37,552 bases of DNA, taken from Myxococcaceae bacterium (GTDB lineage: Bacteria > Myxococcota > Myxococcia > Myxococcales > Myxococcaceae). The DNA is taken from contig JAFGNZ010000018.1 in the NCBI GenBank assembly GCA_016926755.1, forward strand, positions 1 through 37,552. Direction: 5' to 3'. Within the stretch, counting starts at the first letter, position 1. Each line of letters starts with the position of its first letter. The translations under genes and the position numbers were made by a program. Shown here one piece after another: positions 8,606 to 17,480 of the stretch. The notes under the pieces were generated by a model. The model searched no databases. It saw only the letters and a list, made by a program, of their open reading frames with translations, and was not told the DNA's origin.

Positions 8606-9321
8606 GGCGCGCACCCCTGCTCCACACCCGCCGGGCCGAGCGCGGGCTGACGCTGATCGAGATCTGCATCGCGCTGCTGATCGCCGCGGTGCTCTTCTCC
8701 GCGGTGGTGGCCAGCGTGGGCGCCATCACGGGCAGCAAGGCCAAGGCCGCCGCGGCGGAGCTGGCCGGCGTCATCCGCTCGCTCTACGACACGGCCGCGC
8801 TCTCCGGGAAGACGTGCCGGCTCGTCTTCGAGATCGCCGATCCGAAGGGCGAGGACACCACGAAGTACCGCGCCGAGTGCGCCGAGGGCGCCGTCACCAC
8901 CTCGCGGGATCGCGAGGCGGCGATCAAGGAGGAGAACCGCTCGCGCGAGGAGGAGCAGCGGCGCGGCGGGGACGAGCGGCGCAACTTCACCCGCGAAGGC
9001 AGCGGTGGGGCGCCCGGCATCCAGGAGCTGATGGAGCAGGAGCAGGATCGCGTGGAGCAGGCGGCCCGCTTCTCCAGCTACACCGGCGAGGAGGTGGCCC
9101 CCCGCGAGCTGCCCGGCAGCGTCACCCTCTCGGTGTGGACGCGCCAGCAGAAGACGGCGGTGGACCAGGGCGTGGCCTACCTCTACTTCTTCCCCCAGGG
9201 CTACACCGAGAAGGCCCAGGTGTACGTGCGCCAGGGGGACAACGTGTGGACGCTCACGATCGCGCCGCTCACCGGCAAGGTGGACATCGTCGCCGAGGAG
9301 CTGGAGGTGCCGCGCTCATGA
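8602..9321 (+). CDS. gspH: Minor pseudopilin GspH
   Basis: This is a minor pseudopilin of the type II system. The 239-residue protein has a prepilin leader (RRAERG, cleavage, LTLIEICIALLIAAV with Glu5) and a C-terminal beta-domain typical of GspH (SVTLSVWTRQQ, YLYFFPQGYTEKAQVYV). A charged insertion of about 60 residues (roughly 85-145, rich in E, R, D and G) separates the hydrophobic helix from the end of the globular domain; most GspH proteins are under 200 residues. The start ATG overlaps the upstream stop, and its own stop overlaps gspI. Assignment as GspH rests on operon position as well as sequence. Confidence 0.9.
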   Translation: MRRAPLLHTRRAERGLTLIEICIALLIAAVLFSAVVASVGAITGSKAKAAAAELAGVIRSLYDTAALSGKTCRLVFEIADPKGEDTTKYRAECAEGAVTTSRDREAAIKEENRSREEEQRRGGDERRNFTREGSGGAPGIQELMEQEQDRVEQAARFSSYTGEEVAPRELPGSVTLSVWTRQQKTAVDQGVAYLYFFPQGYTEKAQVYVRQGDNVWTLTIAPLTGKVDIVAEELEVPRS

Positions 9322-10199
9322 ACCGCACCCGAGGCTTCACGCTGCTGGAGACCGTCGTCGCGCTCGCCATCCTGGCGCTGGCGCTGATGGCCATCTTCGA
9401 TCTGAACTCCGGCGCCATCGCCAACCACGTCTACACCAAGCACCTCACCGTGGCCTCGCTCCTGGCCCGCTCGAAGATGACGGACCTGGAGCAGGAGCTC
9501 TATGACGAGGGCTTCCAGAACGATGACGACGAGGAGCACGGCGACTTCTCCGAGGAGGGCTGGCCCGGCTTCAAGTGGCGCGCGAAGATCATCGCGCCCA
9601 AGACGGACGGCGTCTCCCCCAGCCAGCTCATCGGCGCCATCTTCAACCTGCCCATCGGCGAGACGGACGGAGAGCTGGGCGGCATGGCCGCGCTCTTCGG
9701 CGGCGGCGAGGGCGAGGACAGCAAGGGCGGCGGCGGCGGCCCGGTGCCCGCGGGCGGAGGCATGGGCGGCATGGCGGGCCTGGCGCAGCCCATGTTCACC
9801 CAGATGGTCGAGCAGCTCACCAGCAGCGTGCGCGAGGTCCACCTCACCATCACCTGGAAGGAGGGCAACCAGGTGGAGAGCATGGACGTGGTGACGCACG
9901 TGGTGTCGCTCGGCCCGGGCTCGGATCGCAACGGGGGCGGCGCGCCCAACGCGCTGGGCACCCAGCCCTCCGAGATGGCCAACCAGTGGGTGGATGCCAC
10001 GGGCATGATCGTCCCCAACCCCGTCCCCGGCCCCAATGGGCAGATGCTGCACCCGACGACGCGCCAGCCGCTCACCAACCGCATGGAGTGGCTGAACCGG
10101 ATGAACAACCCCGGCGGCGGCCAGGGCGCAGGGGGCCTCCGCGTCCCAGGCAGCGGCGGCAGGCTCTTCACCCCTCCCGGCGGAAAGGCGGCCCAATGA
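9318..10199 (+). CDS. gspI: Minor pseudopilin GspI, extended form
   Basis: This is a minor pseudopilin expected to join GspJ and GspK at the tip of the pseudopilus. The 293-residue protein begins MNRTRG, cleavage, FTLLETVVALAILALALM with Glu5. GspI is usually about 120-130 residues. Here the globular part carries a Gly-rich insertion (about 115-155, GGGEGEDSKGGGGG-like) and a long Pro/Gly/Asn-rich C-terminus of roughly 90 residues. The ATG is inside the gspH stop, and the stop overlaps gspJ by four bases. I assign GspI from the order H-I-J-K and the leader. Confidence 0.88.
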   Translation: MNRTRGFTLLETVVALAILALALMAIFDLNSGAIANHVYTKHLTVASLLARSKMTDLEQELYDEGFQNDDDEEHGDFSEEGWPGFKWRAKIIAPKTDGVSPSQLIGAIFNLPIGETDGELGGMAALFGGGEGEDSKGGGGGPVPAGGGMGGMAGLAQPMFTQMVEQLTSSVREVHLTITWKEGNQVESMDVVTHVVSLGPGSDRNGGGAPNALGTQPSEMANQWVDATGMIVPNPVPGPNGQMLHPTTRQPLTNRMEWLNRMNNPGGGQGAGGLRVPGSGGRLFTPPGGKAAQ

Positions 10200-10867
10200 G
10201 ACGCGCCCGCCGTGGCTTCACGCTGATGGAGGTGATGGTCGCCGTGGCGATCACCGCGATGATGGGCACCGTGGTGGCCATGGCCTTCTCCACGGGCTTC
10301 CGCGCCAAGGAGGTGGTGGAGGGGGATGCCGAGCGCTACCGCATGGTGCGCGTGGCGCTCACCCGCATGGCGCGGGAGATCGGCTCGGCGTTCGTGAGCG
10401 ACCGGTACGATCCCAAGCGCTACCGGGACGCCAACGATCGGCCCACCAACTTCATCGGCGAGGCGGATCGCCTGCTCTTCACCACGTTCGCGCACCAGCG
10501 CCTGTACACGGACAGCAAGGAGTCCGATCAGGCGGTGGTGGAGTACTTCCTGGAGAACTCCACGGAGAAGGGCGCCCGGGGCCGGCAGGATCTCAAGCGG
10601 CGGGTGAACCCCAACATCGGCGAGCGGATGGATCGCGGCGGCACCACGGACGTGCTCTTCGAGGGCGTGAAGAAGCTGGAGCTCGAGTACTGGGACTCCG
10701 AGCGCAAGGAGTGGGATGACGAGTGGGACACGCGCCGCAATGAGCAGAAGGCCATCCTCCCCACCCGGGTGCGCATCACCGTGGTGGCCCTGGACGAGAA
10801 TGGCAAGGAAGCGCGTTACACCACCCAGGCCCGTATCCTCCTGAATACGGAGCTGCCGAGATTCTAA
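10196..10867 (+). CDS. gspJ: Minor pseudopilin GspJ
   Basis: The 223-residue protein has the leader RRARRG, cleavage, FTLMEVMVAVAITAMMG with Glu5, and a globular domain with the GspJ-like pattern RMVRVALTRMAREIGSAFVS and a conserved end (VRITVVALDENGKEARYTTQARILLNTELP). It is expected to pack with GspI and GspK at the pseudopilus tip. Length is normal. Its TAA stop shares a base with the gspK start (TAATG), so the two are likely translationally coupled. Confidence 0.9.
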   Translation: MRRARRGFTLMEVMVAVAITAMMGTVVAMAFSTGFRAKEVVEGDAERYRMVRVALTRMAREIGSAFVSDRYDPKRYRDANDRPTNFIGEADRLLFTTFAHQRLYTDSKESDQAVVEYFLENSTEKGARGRQDLKRRVNPNIGERMDRGGTTDVLFEGVKKLELEYWDSERKEWDDEWDTRRNEQKAILPTRVRITVVALDENGKEARYTTQARILLNTELPRF

Positions 10868-12222
10868 TGCGCAAGTTCTTCTCCCAGACGGCCCGGCGCC
10901 GCCCCGCCCGCCCCCTCTCCCCCGCCCGGCGGGATCGCCGCTCGCGCGGCGTGGCCCTGATCATCGCCGTCATCTCCATCACCCTGCTCACCGTGGTGGC
11001 GACCGAGTTCGCCTACAACACGCGCGTGGATCTGCAGCTGGCGGCCAACCAGCGGGACGAGGTGCGGGCCTACTACATGGCGCGCTCCGGCATCTCCCTG
11101 GGCCGCCTGCTGCTGCGCTTCCAGCGGCAGGTGGACAACACCCCCATCCCCAACCTGAGCGGCATCCTCGGCGCCCTCACCGGCGGCGCCGGCCAGGCCC
11201 CCGGAGCGCAGCAGCCCGCCTCCTCGCTCAACATCCAGCTCTGGAAGCTGGCGCGCGTGGACTGCCACATGCTGCGCGGGCTGGTGAAAAGCGAGGGCGC
11301 GGCCGAGGCCGAGGAGGAGGCGCCCCCGCCCCAGGACGACAAGTTCACCATGGAGGACGGCGAGACGCCGGAGCTGTCCGAGCAGCCGATGAAGCGCTCC
11401 TTCGGGGGCTTCGAGGGCTGCTTCCTGGCCACCATCAGCGACGAGGAGGAGAAGCTCAACGTCCACCGCCTGTCCGGCCTGGCCGCGGACGCGCTGCCCA
11501 CCGCGGCGCGCATGATGGACATGTTCGGGGACAAGCGCTTCGAGTTCCTCTTCAACCGGGATGACGCCAACCGCGTCCGCGTCACGCCGCAGGACGTGGT
11601 GATCTCCCTCAGGGACTGGGTGGACGAGGACGAGGTGCAGTCGGCCATCAACCTGGCCGATCCCGTCAACCCGTTCGCCTCCGGCTTCGCCTCCGAGGAC
11701 ACCCATTACGATCGCTTTGATCCGCGCTACGAGGCGAAGAACGCGCGCTTCGACAGCATGGACGAGCTGTACCGGGTGCACGGGGTGACGGACATGTTCA
11801 TGGCCGCCTTCCGGGACAGGCTCACCGTCTACCCGGACGTGAACTCCAAGCCCAACGTGAACACGGATGACCCGATGATGATGTACATGGCCATCCTCTC
11901 CGTGGCGGATCCGGGGCGGCCGGACCCGCGGCTGCAGGATCCGGTGTTCGTCCAGGAGCTCATCACCCGCATCCGCTCCGCGCGCATGTTCAGCTTCTTC
12001 GGCATGTCCGTGCAGGACTTCGTCACCGTGGTGGAGGCGGCCGGCATCGCCGTCAACCCGACCATCAAGGCCAACGCGGCCCAGAACCGGCTCGTGGGTG
12101 ACAAGAGCCAGACCTTCACCATCAAATCCGTGGGAGAGGCGGGCAGCGTGCAGAAGACGCTCACCGCCGTGGTCAAGCTGGATGATCAGCTCGGCCGGCT
12201 CCTGTACTGGAGAGAGGAATAA
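10867..12222 (+). CDS. gspK: Tip pseudopilin GspK
   Basis: This is the large pseudopilin that caps the pseudopilus. The 451-residue protein has a long basic N-terminus, then G28, cleavage, VALIIAVISITLLTVVATEF. Mature position 5 is Ile, not Glu, which is the normal GspK exception. The periplasmic part includes the helical domain region LNVHRLSGLAADALP, and SLRDWVDEDEVQS, as well as NSKPNVNTD. A charged, Pro-rich insertion (about 145-170) makes it longer than the approximately 325-residue enterobacterial form. It is followed after 3 bases by gspL. Confidence 0.93.
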   Translation: MRKFFSQTARRRPARPLSPARRDRRSRGVALIIAVISITLLTVVATEFAYNTRVDLQLAANQRDEVRAYYMARSGISLGRLLLRFQRQVDNTPIPNLSGILGALTGGAGQAPGAQQPASSLNIQLWKLARVDCHMLRGLVKSEGAAEAEEEAPPPQDDKFTMEDGETPELSEQPMKRSFGGFEGCFLATISDEEEKLNVHRLSGLAADALPTAARMMDMFGDKRFEFLFNRDDANRVRVTPQDVVISLRDWVDEDEVQSAINLADPVNPFASGFASEDTHYDRFDPRYEAKNARFDSMDELYRVHGVTDMFMAAFRDRLTVYPDVNSKPNVNTDDPMMMYMAILSVADPGRPDPRLQDPVFVQELITRIRSARMFSFFGMSVQDFVTVVEAAGIAVNPTIKANAAQNRLVGDKSQTFTIKSVGEAGSVQKTLTAVVKLDDQLGRLLYWREE

Positions 12223-12225
12223 CCC

Positions 12226-13818
12226 ATGGCCCGCATTCTTGGCCTCGATCTCGGCAGCTACTCCGTCAAGGGCGTGCTGTTCGAGGCGAACATGAGGGGA
12301 TACACCACCAAGGCCTACGCCGAGGTGCGCCGCGCCGAGGGCGACCGCACGCAGACGCTGCGCGCCGCCGTCCAGGAGCTGCTCGCCCAGCAGCCGCTCC
12401 ACGCCGATCAGATCATCGTCGGCCTGCCCGGGCCGGCGCTGCTGACGCACACCTTCACCCTGCCCTTCACCGATCCGAAGCGACTCGAGGCCGCCCTGCC
12501 CTTCGAGGTGGAGAGCCAGCTGCCCTTCGATCTGTCCGAGGCGGTGTTCGACTACCAGGTGACGGGACAGAAGGCGAAGGCGAGCAGCGATCTGCTGGTG
12601 GGCGTGGTGCGCAAGGAGGAGCTGAGCTGGCTGCTGGGGCTGCTCACCGAGCTGAAGCTGGATCCGCGCGTCATCACCCACCCGGGCGTGACGTACCAGA
12701 ACCTCTTCCTCCAGGCGCCCGCCCTCTTCGAGGGCACGGGCGAGGCGGAGGCGGTGGCGGTGGTGGACATCGGCCATGAGCGCACCACGGTGGCCATTGG
12801 CCGGCCGGGCGTGGGGGTGGAGTTTGCCCGCACCTTCGCCGGCGGCGGCAAGGATCTGAGCCGGGCGCTGGCCGCCGAGTTCCAGACGCCCCTGGCCGAG
12901 GCGCACCAGTGGAAGGAGAAGTACGGGGCCATGGCCAGCGCGGCCACCACCCAGGGCCCGGACGCCGAGCGCGCCGCCGGGGCCTTCGTGCGCGGCCTGC
13001 AGCCGGTGCTGCGCGAGCTGCGCCCCACCTTCAAGGCCTTCACCGCGCGCACCCGGCGGCAGGTGGGCGCCGTGCTGCTGTGCGGCGGCACGGCGAGGCT
13101 CAAGGGCCTGGCCGAGCAGCTCTCGCGGGATCTGCACGTCCACACGCAGGTGCTGGCACTGCCCCTGGAGGCGGCGGCCCTGGTGCCGGCGGAGGCGCAG
13201 CCCTCGGCGGTGCAGGCGTACTCGCTGGCCCTACGCGGCGCGGCCTCCGGCGCCAAGGCCCCGCGCCTCAACCTGCGCCGGGGCGAGTTCGCCTTCAAGG
13301 GCGACTATGACTACGTGAAGGACAAGCTGGGGCTGCTGGCCTCCTTCGCCGCCACGCTCCTGCTGCTGCTCATCGCCAGCGGCGTGGTGCGCAACTCGGT
13401 GCTCGCGCGCAACGAGGCCAAGGTGGACGCGGTGCTGTGCTCCACCACCCAGCGCATCCTCGGCAGCTGCGAGAAGAACTACGACCGCGCGCTCAACCTG
13501 CTGCGCGGCGTGGAGAGCCCGGCCGCCGCCCTGCCAAAGCTGACCGCGGTGAACCTCCTTGCGGAGGTGACGCAGCGCATCCCCGCGGAGGCGCCGGTGA
13601 AGCTGGAGCGCATCCAGATCGATCTGGACCGCATCATCCTCCAGGGCGAGACGGACAGCTCCAAGGAGATCGACACGTTGACCACGGCGCTCAAGGGCCA
13701 CCGCTGCTTCAAGGAAGTCAACCCGGGCAAGGTGGAGAAGACGCGCGACGGGCAGAAGGTCTCCTTCCGCCTGGACATCCAGGTGCAGTGCCCTGATCAG
13801 CCCGAGGCGGAGACCTAG
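12226..13818 (+). CDS. gspL: Type II secretion platform protein GspL (PilM-like N-terminus)
   Basis: GspL recruits the ATPase GspE to the inner-membrane platform. The 530-residue protein begins with an actin-like PilM/GspL cytoplasmic domain (ILGLDLGSYSVKGVLFE, VGLPGPALLTHTFTLPF, VDIGHERTTVAI, LCGGTARLKGL; about 1-345). It has one membrane segment at about 367-388 and a periplasmic ferredoxin-like domain (about 390-530) of PilN/GspL type. It is thus a fusion-like equivalent of PilM plus PilN, which is the normal relation between the two systems. It sits directly between gspK and gspM, with only 2 bases before gspM. Confidence 0.9.
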   Translation: MARILGLDLGSYSVKGVLFEANMRGYTTKAYAEVRRAEGDRTQTLRAAVQELLAQQPLHADQIIVGLPGPALLTHTFTLPFTDPKRLEAALPFEVESQLPFDLSEAVFDYQVTGQKAKASSDLLVGVVRKEELSWLLGLLTELKLDPRVITHPGVTYQNLFLQAPALFEGTGEAEAVAVVDIGHERTTVAIGRPGVGVEFARTFAGGGKDLSRALAAEFQTPLAEAHQWKEKYGAMASAATTQGPDAERAAGAFVRGLQPVLRELRPTFKAFTARTRRQVGAVLLCGGTARLKGLAEQLSRDLHVHTQVLALPLEAAALVPAEAQPSAVQAYSLALRGAASGAKAPRLNLRRGEFAFKGDYDYVKDKLGLLASFAATLLLLLIASGVVRNSVLARNEAKVDAVLCSTTQRILGSCEKNYDRALNLLRGVESPAAALPKLTAVNLLAEVTQRIPAEAPVKLERIQIDLDRIILQGETDSSKEIDTLTTALKGHRCFKEVNPGKVEKTRDGQKVSFRLDIQVQCPDQPEAET

Positions 13819-13820
13819 CC

Positions 13821-14399
13821 ATGAACCCGATCCGGCAACTCCTCAATGATCTGCGGGCCCGCTTCGAGCAGCTCAGCTCCCGCGAGCGGCGGCTGGTGAC
13901 GGTGGCTGGCGCGGCGGTGCTCGCCTTCCTGCTCTTCATCACGCTGTTCTCCTTCTCCAGCAGCGCCAACAGCTACCGGCGCCGCACGCAGGAGAAGCTG
14001 GCCAAGCTGCAGGAGGTGCAGCAGCTGGCGGCCAGCTACAACCAGGCCACCGCGGCGCGCTCCGCCGTGGAGGAGCAGCTCACCCGCAGCGACGTGCGCC
14101 TGCTCAGCTACATCTCGGACAAGGCCACCGCGGCCGGCCTCGAGGTGCCCAACATGACGCCCAAGAACGAGGTGGGCATCGGCGACGGGAAGATCCTGGA
14201 GAGCAGCATGGAGCTGACCTTCACGGACGTGGATCTGCGCAAGCTGACCGAGTTCCTCCGCTCCGTGGAGAGCGGCCCCGGCATCATCAAGGTGAAGTAC
14301 CTGCGCATCGAGCCGCGGCCCGCCACGGAAACGCTGACGGCGTGGGCCATCGTCTCCACCTACAAGCTCAAGCAGGCGGCGCAGCAGCCGCAGCAGTGA
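13821..14399 (+). CDS. gspM: Type II secretion platform protein GspM
   Basis: GspM is the partner of GspL in the inner-membrane platform. The 192-residue protein has a cytoplasmic start ending SSRERRLV, one membrane segment at about 27-46, a coiled-coil stretch (about 50-90, YRRRTQEKLAKLQEVQQLAAS) and a PilO/GspM-like ferredoxin fold (about 95-185). Sequence identity in this family is low, so position after gspL carries much of the assignment. Confidence 0.88.
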   Translation: MNPIRQLLNDLRARFEQLSSRERRLVTVAGAAVLAFLLFITLFSFSSSANSYRRRTQEKLAKLQEVQQLAASYNQATAARSAVEEQLTRSDVRLLSYISDKATAAGLEVPNMTPKNEVGIGDGKILESSMELTFTDVDLRKLTEFLRSVESGPGIIKVKYLRIEPRPATETLTAWAIVSTYKLKQAAQQPQQ

Positions 14400-14403
14400 C
14401 ACC

Positions 14404-15411
14404 ATGCCAACCCAGAACAAGACTGCCCGCTGGAAGATCGTCCTCGGCTACACCGCCTTCACGGTGTTCGCGCTCGTGGCGTGCTTCTTCATCACCTTCC
14501 CGTACAGCACGCTGCGCGCGCGGATCGCCACGGAGGCGCTGAAGACGGGGTTGGTGGTGCGGATCGACACGCTGCGGCCGGGCTTCATCGGCGTGGTGGC
14601 CAAGGGCGTGCGCCTCAGCCAACCGCCGGGGCCGCTGAGCGCCGAGACGACCGCGGCGCTGACGAGCGGGGATCCGGACACGGCGCGGATGCTGGGCCCG
14701 GCGGAGCTGGGCGAGGCGCTCGTGGTGGACTCCCTCTTCGTGCGCCCCACCCTCTTCCCGCTGGGGGTGAAGTTCCAGGCCAGCGCCCTGGGCGGAGAGA
14801 TCTCCGGCATGTTCTCCCAGGCCAAGGAGCAGTACATCGGCCTGCAGCTGGACAAGCTCGATCCCTCCACCCTGAAGGGGCTCACCGGGCTGGATCTGGA
14901 GGGCCGCCTGAGCGGCTCGCTGAAGCTCACCCTCCCCCGGCAGCCCGGCGTGGGCGGCAAGCCGGGCGCGCCGGATCTCTCCCAGGCGGACGGGGAGCTG
15001 TCGCTGGAGGGGCAGAACCTGCTGCTCAAGGGGAGCGTGGAGGGCTCGGGGGTGGCGGACAAGGGCAGCCCCATTGCGCTGCTGTTCCCCGGGGGCCTGC
15101 CGCGCGTGCCGGTGGGGGAGCTGCAGGCGCTCATCAAGTTCGAGAAGGGCCAGGGCACGGTGGAGACGCTGCGCCTGGGCGGCGATCAGCTGGAGATCGT
15201 CGGCAGCGGCACGCTCAAGCTCAAGCAGCGCCTGCAGTACGCCGAGCCGCTCATGGACATCAAGATCCGCGTGGAGCCGGAGCTGGTGAAGGAGCTGGGC
15301 ACGGCCGGGCTGGGCCTGTCCATCCTCCCGCCGGACAAGGAGGATCCGAAGTTCCGCGTGGGACGCCTGAGCGGCTCGCTGGGCAGGCCCAGCTTCCTGG
15401 GCAAGCGCTGA
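14404..15411 (+). CDS. gspN: Type II secretion protein GspN
   Basis: The 335-residue protein has one N-terminal membrane segment (about 16-38) and a long periplasmic beta-rich part with AsmA-like patterning (FITFPYSTLRARIATEAL, then LSGSLKLTLP and SLEGQNLLLKGS). This matches the GspN family found in Deltaproteobacteria/Myxococcota and Leptospira operons. GspN is dispensable in several systems and its role is unclear. It is the last gene of the operon; the next gene points the other way, 21 bases downstream, with no obvious intrinsic terminator between them. Confidence 0.85.
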   Translation: MPTQNKTARWKIVLGYTAFTVFALVACFFITFPYSTLRARIATEALKTGLVVRIDTLRPGFIGVVAKGVRLSQPPGPLSAETTAALTSGDPDTARMLGPAELGEALVVDSLFVRPTLFPLGVKFQASALGGEISGMFSQAKEQYIGLQLDKLDPSTLKGLTGLDLEGRLSGSLKLTLPRQPGVGGKPGAPDLSQADGELSLEGQNLLLKGSVEGSGVADKGSPIALLFPGGLPRVPVGELQALIKFEKGQGTVETLRLGGDQLEIVGSGTLKLKQRLQYAEPLMDIKIRVEPELVKELGTAGLGLSILPPDKEDPKFRVGRLSGSLGRPSFLGKR

Positions 15412-15432
15412 GCTTCGCGCGCCGCCCCAGGC

Positions 15433-15861
15433 CTACTGCTTCGCGGCGAGCTCCGCGCGCAGGCGCTCCTCCTGCTCGCGGAGCGCGGGGGTGAACTCGG
15501 CGCCGAAGTCCTCCGCCTCGTACACCTGGCGGAGCTCGAGCTCGACCTCCCCATCACCGTCGAGCGGCGGCCAGCGCCGGACCCACTCGAGCGCCTCTTC
15601 CCTCGACTTCACCTGAATCATCGTGAAGCCGGCGATCAGCTCCTTCGCCTCGGCGAAGGGCCCGTCGAGCACGGTCGGCTTGCCTTTCGAGAACTTGATG
15701 CGCGCGCCCTTCGCGCTGGGCTGGAGCCCGTCGCCCGCGAGCATCACGCCGGCCTTCACCAGCTCTTCGTTGTACTTCATCATGGCGGCCAGGAGCTCCT
15801 GGCTCGGGGGCGCGCCCGCCTCGGTGTGCTTGTCTGCCTTCCGGATGATCATGAATCGCAT
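15433..15861 (-). CDS. YciI-family (DGPF domain) protein
   Basis: The 142-residue protein starts MRFMIIRKADKHTEAG, has the DGPF motif at 66-69 (VLDGPFAEAKELIAGF), and the typical SREEALEWVRRWP segment near 86-98. It belongs to the YCII-related/DGPF dimeric alpha-beta-barrel family, often found beside ECF sigma factors; no sigma factor gene is present here. The reaction is unknown for this subgroup. AAGGAG lies 8 bases before ATG 15861. It is convergent with gspN. A C-terminal charged extension (about 115-142) goes beyond the domain. Confidence 0.9.
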   Translation of the reverse strand: MRFMIIRKADKHTEAGAPPSQELLAAMMKYNEELVKAGVMLAGDGLQPSAKGARIKFSKGKPTVLDGPFAEAKELIAGFTMIQVKSREEALEWVRRWPPLDGDGEVELELRQVYEAEDFGAEFTPALREQEERLRAELAAKQ

Positions 15862-15994
15862 CGTCGTGTCTCCTTGTGGTTGAAAGCCGGGCGTGAACCC
15901 TGGCTCTACCTTGGCGTCGAACGAGGCTCCGCGGGATCGACACGGCGATTCGTTTTTCTGACAGGGCTGCCAGGCGCTTGAACTTCCTGGGCTT

Positions 15995-17110
15995 TCAGCC
16001 CCGGTGGCGCTCGGCCTCTCGGCAGAGCTGGGTGAACGAGCAGTCCAGCAGGGACTGGCACGAGCGCATGTAACGGTGCGCCCGAAGGAACGGGAGCCAG
16101 CAGCGGTCGCCTACGCGCACCTGCGCCTCCTCGAGCTTCTTGCGCGGAATCCACTGCCCGCCCAGGTTGCGGACGAGCACCTGGCCCAGGTAGGCGCCCA
16201 CCGCTGGCACCGCATGCTCGTCGATGTCGCGCCGCTCGAAGACTCTGGGGAACTCCTCATGCCAGAGCTGGTAGTCGACGTCCGTAAGCGACTCGGGCGT
16301 CTCCTTGAAGACCGAGGGCACCCGGATGTGCAGCAGCGCCACGAAGTGCTCGGCGAGCAGCGAGTAGTGCTCACAAGCGGCCTGGGGGTCCGTCACGTCC
16401 GACGGCAGGGCGGCGTCAGCGGGCAGCCACTCGTCCGGCTCGGGCGGTTGCCAGGCGTTGAGCTCGGCCACCTTGCGCTGGCGCTCGCTGATGGCGACAT
16501 CGTCCACCACCCGCGCAAGGAGCGGCGCCACGTCCGGATGGAAGTGGGGCTCCACGGGTGCGAGGGTAGCGCTGCGCTCGCGCAGGGTGCGCAGGACGGT
16601 CTCGAAGTCGAGGTCCGGCCGAAGGTGGACGAAGGCCCGGGCCTGGGCCTGGCGTGCCCCCTCGCTGGCGAAGTCCGCGGCGGAAGGCCAGGTCACCAGG
16701 AGGATGGAGCCGTTGGGCAGCTCCACCACTCGGTGGGCCGGCGTGGACAGCATGCGCTCGCGGCCGACCGTCTCCACCCATTTTCGGTTGAAGATGTTGA
16801 GCCAGAACACCTCATGGAGCCGGTCGTACTTCTCTCCCTCCCGGACCATGTCTTCGCGAGAAAACCTCGGGAGATCGGCCAACTTCTTATCTGAGCATCC
16901 AAGGCCCTTCCTCGCAGTGGCTTGAAGTGTTACCCACTCGCTCTCGGTGGACGCCTCCATGAGGATGCGCGCCTTGGGCCTATTGCCCAGCAGCTCAGCG
17001 AACCGTCCTCGCTCGGTGCGGATGCGCTGCTCAACGACGACTTCCCCCTCGGCAGCCAGGATACACACCTGGCTCTCCCGCTTGTGCACGTCGATGCCGA
17101 TGAACTCCAC
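15995..17110 (-). CDS. Chimeric ORF: IS110 transposase start fused to an unrelated myxobacterial protein
   Basis: The 371-codon ORF has two unlike halves. Residues 1-60 are the start of an IS110-type DEDD transposase (MEFIGIDVHKRESQVCIL, RTERGRFAELLG, ARILMEASTESEWV), including the first catalytic Asp in GIDVHK and the Glu of MEAS. At about residue 61 the match ends. Residues from about 75 (LADLPRFSREDMVREGEKYD) to the end form a different globular protein of about 295 residues that I do not recognise (WLNIFNRKWVETVGRERML, CWLPFLRAHRYMRS). No transposase C-terminus (serine motif) remains. The ORF looks like the scar of an insertion followed by deletion, which joined the two frames. M88 (16849) could serve as start of the host part, with a weak ribosome site. 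Whether the fusion is expressed is unknown. Confidence 0.75.
   Translation of the reverse strand: MEFIGIDVHKRESQVCILAAEGEVVVEQRIRTERGRFAELLGNRPKARILMEASTESEWVTLQATARKGLGCSDKKLADLPRFSREDMVREGEKYDRLHEVFWLNIFNRKWVETVGRERMLSTPAHRVVELPNGSILLVTWPSAADFASEGARQAQARAFVHLRPDLDFETVLRTLRERSATLAPVEPHFHPDVAPLLARVVDDVAISERQRKVAELNAWQPPEPDEWLPADAALPSDVTDPQAACEHYSLLAEHFVALLHIRVPSVFKETPESLTDVDYQLWHEEFPRVFERRDIDEHAVPAVGAYLGQVLVRNLGGQWIPRKKLEEAQVRVGDRCWLPFLRAHRYMRSCQSLLDCSFTQLCREAERHRG
16931..17110 (-). mobile_element. IS110-family transposase 5' remnant
   Basis: About 180 bases encode only the N-terminal part of the RuvC-like DEDD domain, ending at the motif ESEWV. An inverted repeat ACTACC-acatg-GGTAGT lies just upstream (17149-17165), where the non-coding left end of an IS110 element would be. 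The rest of the element is absent, so it cannot move by itself. Confidence 0.75.
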
Positions 17111-17165
17111 TGCGAGCCTCCACTCGTCCTGGGTTGTGGGGTTGCTCGACTACCACATGGGTAGT

Positions 17166-17480
17166 ACGTGGCCGCTTCATCTCATCTATGCGCGGCGCTG
17201 GTCCTACACCCATGCCGTGGCGCCCGTGCGCCCTCCCGGGTGGCAGCCCGGTGAGCCCGTGAGCGTGTGGGCTGTCTGCCACGAATTCGCTCGGGACTCC
17301 GAGAAGCAGGCGTGCCTCGAGGCCTGGCATGAGCCAGCCGGCGGAGCCATCGTCGTCGAGCCCGAGCTCGAGCCCTGCTTTCGGCTCGCCGTGCCTGCCG
17401 AGTCCATTCCCAAGGATGGACGCCTCGTGTTCGTACGATGGGTGGTTACGAAACCAGGATCTTCATCTCTCGATTCCTGA
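17166..17480 (+). pseudogene. Orphan coding fragment, probable C-terminal remnant
   Basis: The plus-strand frame reads well here with high-GC third positions: GWQPGEPVSVWAVCHEFA, AWHEPAGGAIVVEPELEP, IPKDGRLVFVRWVV. It has no sensible start; upstream the same frame runs antisense into the IS110 remnant. It probably is the 3' part of a gene cut by the insertion. The last dozen codons overlap the end of the converging gene (17446) and look less coding-like, so the true end may also be lost. No family recognised. Confidence 0.4.
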
